Assembly: GCA_002692965.1 (NCBI GenBank)
Contig: NZNC01000017.1
Coordinates: 62,001-126,000 of the forward strand
Length of the DNA: 64,000 nt
Origin: Haliea sp.
GTDB taxonomy: Bacteria > Pseudomonadota > Gammaproteobacteria > Pseudomonadales > Halieaceae
Direction: 5' to 3'
Made by a program: the position numbers and the translations under genes
In this document: positions 58,429-64,000 of the stretch, in pieces
Numbering within the stretch: the first letter of the stretch is position 1
How the letters are laid out: each line of letters opens with the position of its first letter
Notes under the pieces: generated by a model
The model's database searches: none
Told to the model about the DNA's origin: nothing
Seen by the model: only the letters and a program-made list of their open reading frames with translations

Positions 58429-58616
58429 AAAGGGAAATCAGCGACCCCCTACGCGCCTTCGCCGCAGCCATTGCCCTGGACACGGGCGCCACTGTGGACC
58501 CGATAGGCGACGGACAGTTGCACCGCTTCGAATGCCCCGACGGCAAGCGAGGCAACCGCGCCTGTTGGTACGTCCTATACCTGGATCGCTGGCTGGCCGG
58601 GAGGGTGCGCGTATGA
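58425..58616 (+). CDS. Small protein resembling a primase N-terminal fragment
   Basis: A 63-residue protein with LHRFECPDGKRGNRACWYVL and DRWLAGRV, a pattern reminiscent of the region before the Toprim domain of plasmid and phage primases. The rest of a primase is absent, so it is either a stand-alone small protein or a remnant. Both ends overlap neighbouring genes, which argues that it is translated. Confidence 0.55.
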   Translation: MKREISDPLRAFAAAIALDTGATVDPIGDGQLHRFECPDGKRGNRACWYVLYLDRWLAGRVRV

Positions 58617-58783
58617 TGAGGAACAGCATCTACAAGTTCGCGCTGGTGAAGACCGCTGTTACCAATGTCGAGGTGCGCGCCGGAAGCGAACAGGAAGCCC
58701 GTGAGCGTATCGAGAGGGCAGACCCGAACGTTACCGTGCGCGGCCCTGAGCGGCTTGTGCGGCTGCCTGACGGGGGGTTGTGA
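58613..58783 (+). CDS. Small protein of unknown function
   Basis: A 56-residue protein starting at the ATG at 58613 (four-base overlap with the previous stop; GGGAGGG upstream). SIYKFALVKTAVTNVEVRAG and EQEARERIERADPN suggest a compact beta-alpha fold. No family recognised. Its stop overlaps the start of the next gene. Confidence 0.6.
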   Translation: MMRNSIYKFALVKTAVTNVEVRAGSEQEARERIERADPNVTVRGPERLVRLPDGGL

Positions 58784-59304
58784 TGGCGCGCAATAGGTTT
58801 AAGCACAAAGGGCGCGCCGATACAGGTGGTGGCTTTGGCGCACTGCCCCGTGTCGTCTGGCAGTCGCCGGACTACTGCGCACTGCCTGGGCGAGCTGTGA
58901 AGCTGCTTATGGATCTGGCATGCCAGTTCAACGGGAAGAATAATGGCGACCTGACAGTGGCGTACTCGGTATTGAGGAAACGGGGGTGGTCGTCGAAAGG
59001 CACTATCTCCGCCGCCGTGCATGACCTGCTGCAAGCCGAGCTTATCGTTCAGACCCGAGCGGCGAAGGGAATCAATCCGGGGGCACAGGCTGCGCTGTAT
59101 GCCCTGGCCTGGCATCCGATTGATGAATGCCCCGGCAAGCGGCTGAGCACCGGCCCGACGACGACACCGCCGCGCAAGTTCAGTTTGGAGCGAAGCAAAT
59201 CACCGGGACCGTATTGTGGACCCGGACCGGTCCAGAATGTGGACCAGCAGCGCCCCCGTGGTGATGATGGACGATTCCTACCGGTCCAGAAACAGGGGCG
59301 GTGA
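58783..59304 (+). CDS. Winged-helix protein with repetitive C-terminal tail (likely replication or control protein)
   Basis: A 173-residue protein. Residues about 15-110 look like a winged-helix DNA-binding domain (VWQSPDYCALPGRAVKLLMD and LRKRGWSSKGTISAAVHDLL). The tail is Gly/Pro/Gln-rich because the DNA beneath it is a set of direct repeats (ACCGG...GTGGACC) that continue past the stop. Similar proteins with such tails occur in P4-like elements. A role in replication initiation or regulation at those repeats is inferred. Confidence 0.7.
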   Translation: MARNRFKHKGRADTGGGFGALPRVVWQSPDYCALPGRAVKLLMDLACQFNGKNNGDLTVAYSVLRKRGWSSKGTISAAVHDLLQAELIVQTRAAKGINPGAQAALYALAWHPIDECPGKRLSTGPTTTPPRKFSLERSKSPGPYCGPGPVQNVDQQRPRGDDGRFLPVQKQGR

Positions 59305-59334
59305 GTGGTGACCACCGGGACCAGAACGTGGACA
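59202..59334 (+). repeat. Iteron-like direct repeats, candidate origin or operator
   Basis: Four related copies of a 21-base unit, consensus about ACCGGkmCCAGAAyGTGGAC, occur at 59202-59222, 59226-59246, 59280-59296 (partial) and 59314-59334. The first three lie inside the 3' end of the winged-helix gene and the fourth follows it. An AT-richer stretch begins right after (CCTTTATATGTTTACC). Confidence 0.6.
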
Positions 59335-59865
59335 CCTTTATATGTTTACCAAGGGCTGTCTGTTCTAGACTATACCAGAAGGGGTGCATGTGGTGCGCAG
59401 CCCCGAGCATAACGCCGACAGGCGAGCCGCTAACACTTGGCTACGCACCGCTGCCCTGAACCCCACCGGCAGGCCGCTGCAATGATCGCCACAACGCCCG
59501 CTGCCGTGGTGGTAGTTTCCTGACACTGTAAAAAGACCCCGGGTCCTCCCCCGAGATCCCCAGGCGGGAGCGAGGAGGCGTGCCTATCCGCAGATTTTCA
59601 CCGCCCTTGGTGGTGGTGGTTCATCCCCCTTACCGGCCCTGCAGCTCCTCACCTTCACTACCTGCAAAAGCCTGCAACCGTGCGGCCTGGCGCCCTGTGG
59701 TGGTGGAGACCTGCCCTGCATTGTCGATATTCACCAGCTGAACGCGCTTCCCCGCCACCTTGGCTGCGCTGCAGGCCCGCAGGGGGCCCCTAGGCATGCT
59801 GGAGTCGATCGCCGGACTGGTATACCGTCTGCCCTTCCCAACCAAAGGCAAAATGAGATCACCCA
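59335..59865. other. 531-base region with no supported gene
   Basis: Between the winged-helix gene and mrr. Reverse-strand open frames here look like shadow. GC-rich stretches such as ACCCCGGGTCC (59538-59548) could form small hairpins. The promoter for mrr should lie in the last 100 bases but is not obvious. Confidence 0.5.
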
Positions 59866-60765
59866 ATGGCGATTCCAGATTTCCAATCCATCATGCGGCC
59901 ACTTCTTGAGCATCTGGCCGACGGTGAAGTGCACAGGAATCGCGAGACCAACGAAGCACTGGCAAGCCACTTCCAGCTCACCGAGGACGAACTGGCCGAA
60001 ATGTTGCCCAGCGGCTACGCAAGGCTGTTCGACAACCGGATTGGTTGGGCCAAAACGCACCTGAAAGGCGCCGGCCTCATTGAGTCACCCGGGCGTGCGA
60101 AATACCGTATCACGCAGCGGGGGCTTGAGGCGCTTGCCCAGAGCCACGCGATAAACGTTGCCTACCTGAAGCAATTTGATGACTACAAGCAATTCCAATC
60201 CGGATCGAAAACGGAAACAACAACGGAATCGACAGCATCGACGGACGAACTAACGCCCTCCGAACACATGGAGTTCGGCTACCAGAAGATCCGGCAGGAA
60301 CTGGAGGAGGAGCTGATAGCTCGTATCAAAGCGGCTTCTCCGGCCTTCTTCGAGCGGCTGGTTGTCGAGCTGCTGGTATCAATGGGCTACGGTGGCTCGC
60401 GCAAGGATGCCGGTGAGACTTTGGGGCGATCCGGTGACGGCGGAATTGATGGTGTCATCAAAGAGGACCGCCTGGGCCTGGACGTGATCTACCTTCAGGC
60501 AAAACGCTGGGAAGGGACAGTCGGCCGCCCAGAAATCCAGAAATTTGCCGGCGCACTCCAAGGGCAGCGCGCAAAGAAGGGGATCTTTCTGACTACATCG
60601 AACTTCAGCAAGGAAGCAGTTGAATACGCCATGTTCATTGATTCCCGAATCGTACTCGTTGACGGCGAGAAGTTGGCCGAGCTGATGATAGATGCCGGTG
60701 TCGGTGTATCCAAGGTCGCCACCTATGAGGTCAAGAGGCTGGATTCGGACTACTTCGACGAGTAG
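59866..60765 (+). CDS. mrr: Mrr-type restriction endonuclease (type IV-like)
   Basis: A 299-residue protein. The N-terminal winged helix (about 10-100; MRPLLEHLADGEVHRNRETN, then YRITQRGLEAL) is followed by a Thr/Ser-rich linker and a C-terminal PD-(D/E)xK domain: FERLVVELLVSMGYGGSRKD, GDGGIDGVI and DVIYLQAKRWEG (catalytic D...QAK). Mrr enzymes cut certain methylated DNA. E. coli Mrr has 304 residues. Its placement beside hsdM/hsdS of the same island implies that the local methylation pattern must be tolerated. Confidence 0.93.
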   Translation: MAIPDFQSIMRPLLEHLADGEVHRNRETNEALASHFQLTEDELAEMLPSGYARLFDNRIGWAKTHLKGAGLIESPGRAKYRITQRGLEALAQSHAINVAYLKQFDDYKQFQSGSKTETTTESTASTDELTPSEHMEFGYQKIRQELEEELIARIKAASPAFFERLVVELLVSMGYGGSRKDAGETLGRSGDGGIDGVIKEDRLGLDVIYLQAKRWEGTVGRPEIQKFAGALQGQRAKKGIFLTTSNFSKEAVEYAMFIDSRIVLVDGEKLAELMIDAGVGVSKVATYEVKRLDSDYFDE

Positions 60766-60797
60766 CCGGGCGGGGTCGTGAGTAAGCCGAACAAATC

Positions 60798-61577
60798 ATG
60801 AGAATCATGACCTGGAACTGCAACGGCGCGTTGAGGCGCAAGCTATCAGCCATCAGCAAACTGGATGCTGATGTTCTGGTGGTGCAAGAGTGCGAAGACC
60901 CGGCACTGGCGCCATCACCATACCGGGACTGGGCAGGCAATTATCTGTGGGTGGGCGAGTCAAAGAACCGCGGCATTGGCGTATTTCCGCGAAACGGTCA
61001 CGAGGTACAACAGCTGGATTGGAGCGGCGCGTTCTCCGTGCCCGGTATGCAAGGCAATAGCCAAGCACTGACCTGGCGCACAGAGGATCTTCGCCTTTTC
61101 CTTCCATTCAGCATTAACCAGCGGATCACGGCACTGGCGGTATGGACAAAGGGCAGCAGCAACGGTGCTTTTCGCTATATGGGCCAGTTCTGGAAGTATT
61201 TGCAAATTCACCGGAACGACCTGACAAAACCTGACACCCTGATCCTCGGTGACTTCAACAGCAACGCCATCTGGGACAAGCCGGATCGCTGGTGGAATCA
61301 CTCGGATGTCGTCACCGACCTTGAATCCATGGGCTTGCAGAGCCTGTATCACGCCGTCCACGGTGAGGAACAGGGCAAGGAGTCCAGGCCAACCTTTTTC
61401 CTGCAAAAGAACCCAGCCAAGCCATACCACATCGACTATATTTTCGCCTCCTCCCGGCTGATTGGGAGCTGTGATCTGCAAATCGGTGAGCACGATGACT
61501 GGATTGCAGCCAGTGATCACATGCCCCTGGTACTGGACATCGACGACCAACATGATGCCAGACCCTCTTGCGCTTGA
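60798..61577 (+). CDS. Endonuclease/exonuclease/phosphatase (EEP) family protein
   Basis: A 259-residue EEP-fold protein. Metal and catalytic residues are visible: Asn in MTWNCNGALR, Glu in VVQECEDP, Asp-x-Asn in LILGDFNSNAIWD and His in AASDHMPLVL, with HIDYIF before it. Members range from DNA repair nucleases to phosphatases. It lies 32 bases after mrr on the same strand, so a nuclease acting together with Mrr or in defence is a working hypothesis only. Confidence 0.88.
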   Translation: MRIMTWNCNGALRRKLSAISKLDADVLVVQECEDPALAPSPYRDWAGNYLWVGESKNRGIGVFPRNGHEVQQLDWSGAFSVPGMQGNSQALTWRTEDLRLFLPFSINQRITALAVWTKGSSNGAFRYMGQFWKYLQIHRNDLTKPDTLILGDFNSNAIWDKPDRWWNHSDVVTDLESMGLQSLYHAVHGEEQGKESRPTFFLQKNPAKPYHIDYIFASSRLIGSCDLQIGEHDDWIAASDHMPLVLDIDDQHDARPSCA

Positions 61578-61845
61578 TACGGGCCAAGAGCCCCCCGACC
61601 TGCTCTGGCTTTTCTGACCCGTTAGGAACGCTCTGGGGGCTGATTGCCGTCAACGTGCCCGAAAACTACCTGGGGGCTTCCGACGCCACTTTGCCCCTCG
61701 CGTCGCCCGGAAGAGCATCACATCGCAGATCGCGGCGTGTGCTCACCCCGCCCTCGCCTTGTATAGTAAGCTCCCTGAACCCAATACCCCCGTCAGAACC
61801 TCATTGAGCAAATTCTGACCAATCGCAGCACCCGGAACCCACTGA
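61578..61845. promoter_or_regulatory. Upstream region of the second hsdM
   Basis: 268 bases without a supported gene. The segment TTGTATAGTAAG (61759-61770) holds TATAGT, a plausible -10 box, about 80 bases before the hsdM start; a -35 is not clear. Confidence 0.4.
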
Positions 61846-63570
61846 ATGACCCACACCATCACCCTCCAACAACTCGAGTCCTTCCTCTGGGAAGCCGCCG
61901 ACATCCTGCGCGGCAACATGGACGCCTCGGAGTACAAGGACTACATCTTCGGCATGATGTTTCTGAAACGCCTGTCCGACGCCTTTGAGGAGGCCCAGGA
62001 AGGCGTGGTCCGCTACTACCTGGACAAGGGCAAATCTGAGGCCGAGGCCCGGGAGCTGGCAGACGATGAGGACGAGTACGACAAGACCTTCTACATCCCG
62101 CCCGTGGCCCGCTGGGGGGCGCTGAAGGACCTCAAGCACGACATCGGGTCCGAGCTGAACACCGCGACCGAAGCCATCGAGGAGTACAACCCCAGCCTGG
62201 AAGGGGTACTGGTCTCGATCGACTTCAACATCAAGAACAAGCTGTCGGACAAGAAGCTGCGCGACCTGCTGAGCCATTTCAGCCGCTACCGCCTACGCAA
62301 TGCCGATTTCGAGCGCCCGGACCTGCTGGGCACCGCCTACGAATACCTGATCAAGATGTTTGCCGACAGCGCCGGCAAGAAGGGCGGCGAGTTCTACACC
62401 CCCTCGGAAGTGGTGCAGCTGCTGGTGTCCCTGCTCAAGCCCCACGCGGGAATGCGCATCTACGATCCAACGGTTGGGTCGGGTGGGATGCTGGTGCAGA
62501 CCCGCAACTATCTGGCCACCCACGGCGAGAACCCAGCCAACCTGTCCCTATTCGGCCAGGAGATGAACCTGAACACCTGGGCCATCTGCAAGATGAACAT
62601 GTTCCTGCACGGGGTCTACAGCGCCGACATCCGCAAGGGCGACACCCTGCGCGAGCCCCAGCACACCCAGCACGGGGAGCTGATGACCTTTGACCGGGTG
62701 ATTGCCAATCCCCCTTTCAGCCTGAAGAAGTGGGGCAAAGAGGAAGCCGACAGCGATGCCTATGGCCGCTTCCTCTATGGTACCCCGCCCAAGGATGCTG
62801 GGGATCTGGCTTTCGTCCAGCACATGATCGCCAGCCTGAATGCCGAGGGCATGATGGGCGTGGTGATGCCCCACGGGGTGCTGTTCCGCGGCTCCAGCGA
62901 GAAGGCCATCCGCCAGGGCATCCTGAACGACGACCTGCTGGAGGCCGTGGTAGGCCTGCCTGCCGCCCTGTTCTACGGCACTGGCATCCCTGCCTGCCTG
63001 TTGATCATCAACAAGCAGAAGCCGGCAGAACGCAAGGGCAAGGTGCTGTTCATCAATGGCGAGCTGGATTTCGAGGAAGGCAAGAACCAGAACAAGCTGC
63101 GCCAGCAGGACATCGAGAAGATCGTCCAAACCTTTGATGACTACACCGAGGTCAAGCGGTATTCCAGGGTCGTCAGCCTGGAGGAGATCGCGGAGAACGA
63201 CTACAACCTGAACATCCGCCGTTACGCCGACACCAGCCCGCCCCCGGAGACCTTCGACGTGCGCGCCATCCTGCACGGCGGCATTCCGGTGCGGGAGGTG
63301 GAAAGCGAGTATATCCGGGAAGAGATCCTGGAAGACTTCGACGTGTCCACAGTATTCGTGGAGCGGGATGCCGATTACTACGACTTCCGGCCCGAAATCG
63401 ACACCAAGGAAGCCATCCGCGAGACCGTGGGCGAGGTCGATGCCAAGGTCATCACCCAGCTGGAACGCTGGTGGGACAAATACCGGGTGTCACTGCATGC
63501 GCTGGATGCGCAGGTGGCTGAGGCGGAGAGCGTGATGAAGGGCTATCTGCAGGAGCTGGGGTATGAGTAA
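61846..63570 (+). CDS. hsdM: Type I restriction-modification system, M subunit (second system)
   Basis: A 574-residue N6-adenine methylase. It has the N-terminal HsdM_N domain ([20 protein letters not shown]), SAM-binding [20 protein letters not shown], and catalytic [13 protein letters not shown] (NPPF). It is clearly distinct from the first-island HsdM in length and sequence. It overlaps the hsdS start by eight bases; the R subunit is not in view and may follow outside the window. Confidence 0.95.
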   Translation: MTHTITLQQLESFLWEAADILRGNMDASEYKDYIFGMMFLKRLSDAFEEAQEGVVRYYLDKGKSEAEARELADDEDEYDKTFYIPPVARWGALKDLKHDIGSELNTATEAIEEYNPSLEGVLVSIDFNIKNKLSDKKLRDLLSHFSRYRLRNADFERPDLLGTAYEYLIKMFADSAGKKGGEFYTPSEVVQLLVSLLKPHAGMRIYDPTVGSGGMLVQTRNYLATHGENPANLSLFGQEMNLNTWAICKMNMFLHGVYSADIRKGDTLREPQHTQHGELMTFDRVIANPPFSLKKWGKEEADSDAYGRFLYGTPPKDAGDLAFVQHMIASLNAEGMMGVVMPHGVLFRGSSEKAIRQGILNDDLLEAVVGLPAALFYGTGIPACLLIINKQKPAERKGKVLFINGELDFEEGKNQNKLRQQDIEKIVQTFDDYTEVKRYSRVVSLEEIAENDYNLNIRRYADTSPPPETFDVRAILHGGIPVREVESEYIREEILEDFDVSTVFVERDADYYDFRPEIDTKEAIRETVGEVDAKVITQLERWWDKYRVSLHALDAQVAEAESVMKGYLQELGYE

Positions 63571-64000
63571 TGTGGTTCCTGAAGGATGGACACTGGGCAC
63601 TATAGGAGATTGCGTCGCTAAAATCGGAGATGGCGGCACCCCTGCGACATCTAACCCGGAATATTATGCAGGCAACATTCCATGGGTGGTTGTAAATGAC
63701 ATACGTCGCCACATATATCGGACTCAAAACACCATTTCAGACCTTGGACTGAATAAAAGCAGTGCCAAACTCTGGGACAAAGAATCGGTCATAATTTCAA
63801 CAGGCGCGACGATCGGCGAAGTGGGAATTGCCAAAATTCCGCTTGCAACCAAGCAAGGAATAGCTGGAATCCAATGTAACACAATGGTCATCTCAGACTA
63901 TCTCTATTATGCGCTAGTTCATAAAAAGCCTGAAATTCTCGCAATGGCTCAGGGGAGCACCATCAAGGAAGTCAGGACACCTGCGCTCGTCAAGCTGACT
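63563..64000 (+). CDS. hsdS: Type I restriction-modification system, S subunit (second system), 3' end outside window
   Basis: 146 codons of an HsdS, starting [20 protein letters not shown] at the ATG at 63563 with AGGAGC upstream. The first target-recognition domain shows [35 protein letters not shown] and [13 protein letters not shown]. It is much AT-richer than the hsdM gene it overlaps, as is common where specificity genes are exchanged separately. Confidence 0.93.
   Translation, partial: MSNVVPEGWTLGTIGDCVAKIGDGGTPATSNPEYYAGNIPWVVVNDIRRHIYRTQNTISDLGLNKSSAKLWDKESVIISTGATIGEVGIAKIPLATKQGIAGIQCNTMVISDYLYYALVHKKPEILAMAQGSTIKEVRTPALVKLT

Larger units (their letters stand above)
55800..64000. 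mobile_element. Second integrative element (left part), P4-like with restriction genes; right end outside window
   Basis: Starts somewhere in 55746-56041; the exact attachment site cannot be fixed because the other end is not in view. Contents in order: integrase, unknown gene, AlpA-type regulator, three small overlapping genes, iteron-like repeats, mrr-like gene, EEP-family gene, hsdM, hsdS. All genes point rightwards. Gene content differs from the ssrA island, so it is an independent insertion. Confidence 0.75.

Noticed and set aside
59630-59866. 78-codon reverse frame before mrr
   Set aside because: No start site; overlaps the expected mrr promoter; composition not convincing.

Overview
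The window is GC-rich chromosomal DNA of a gammaproteobacterium. The dnaK-dnaJ-dapB order, the hrcA/grpE/recN/fur/bamE neighbourhood, the smpB-ssrA pair, the tmRNA tag ANDDNYALAA and the wealth of acyl-CoA genes suggest a marine, Halieaceae/Cellvibrionales-like organism. That placement is an inference from gene content, not from a search.

Layout. 1-1853: 5' part of an autotransporter-like surface protein with three tandem Ig-like repeats (reverse strand, runs off the window). 2045-5119: a propeller/Y_Y_Y sensor with a degenerate kinase-like tail. 5122-14203: lipid and acyl-CoA metabolism (enoyl-CoA hydratase family, tandem TetR regulator, TesB thioesterase, SDR, LLM flavin oxidoreductase, two acyl-CoA dehydrogenases), plus tag and a histidine phosphatase. 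Two large palindromic repeats that share a core lie at 8895-9239. 14475-24565: a compact five-gene operon encoding an OmpA/TPR protein, a Ser/Thr kinase with Sel1-like repeats, a TPR-CHAT protease-like protein, a two-partner-secretion exoprotein (TpsA) and its transporter (TpsB). 24572-38610: conserved housekeeping genes (cnoX-like, dapB, dnaJ, dnaK, grpE, hrcA, recN, fur, bamE, rnfH, ratA, an NSS transporter, smpB, a TauE-type permease and a malate/lactate dehydrogenase family enzyme). Sigma-32-like promoters precede dnaK and grpE.

38772-39129 is ssrA (tmRNA). Its 3' end is the attachment site of a 14.4-kb integrative island (about 39132-53529) bounded by a 25-bp direct repeat. The island carries an integrase, an AlpA-type regulator, a small HTH protein, a DUF3631-type ATPase, a RadC-like protein and a type I restriction-modification locus: hsdM, hsdS, a GIY-YIG protein, hsdR and a small zinc-ribbon protein, with a YegP-like gene on the opposite strand between the GIY-YIG gene and hsdR. 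The island rebuilds the ssrA 3' end and supplies a new terminator, while the original-looking terminator now lies beyond attR.

53751-55745 is a short block of apparently native genes (an exported protein of unknown function, a ChaC-like cyclotransferase, a DUF6482-like and a DUF2256-like protein). A second, unrelated integrative element begins near 55.8 kb and runs off the window. It has its own integrase, an unknown gene, an AlpA-type regulator, three small genes likely involved in replication or control, iteron-like repeats, an Mrr-type restriction enzyme, an EEP-family nuclease-like protein and a second type I system (hsdM and partial hsdS). The right third of the window is therefore two defence islands side by side with about 2.3 kb of host DNA between them.

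The most promising candidates for something new are the kinase-CHAT-TPS operon, the locus-specific palindromes around a shared core, and the unknown gene in the second defence island.
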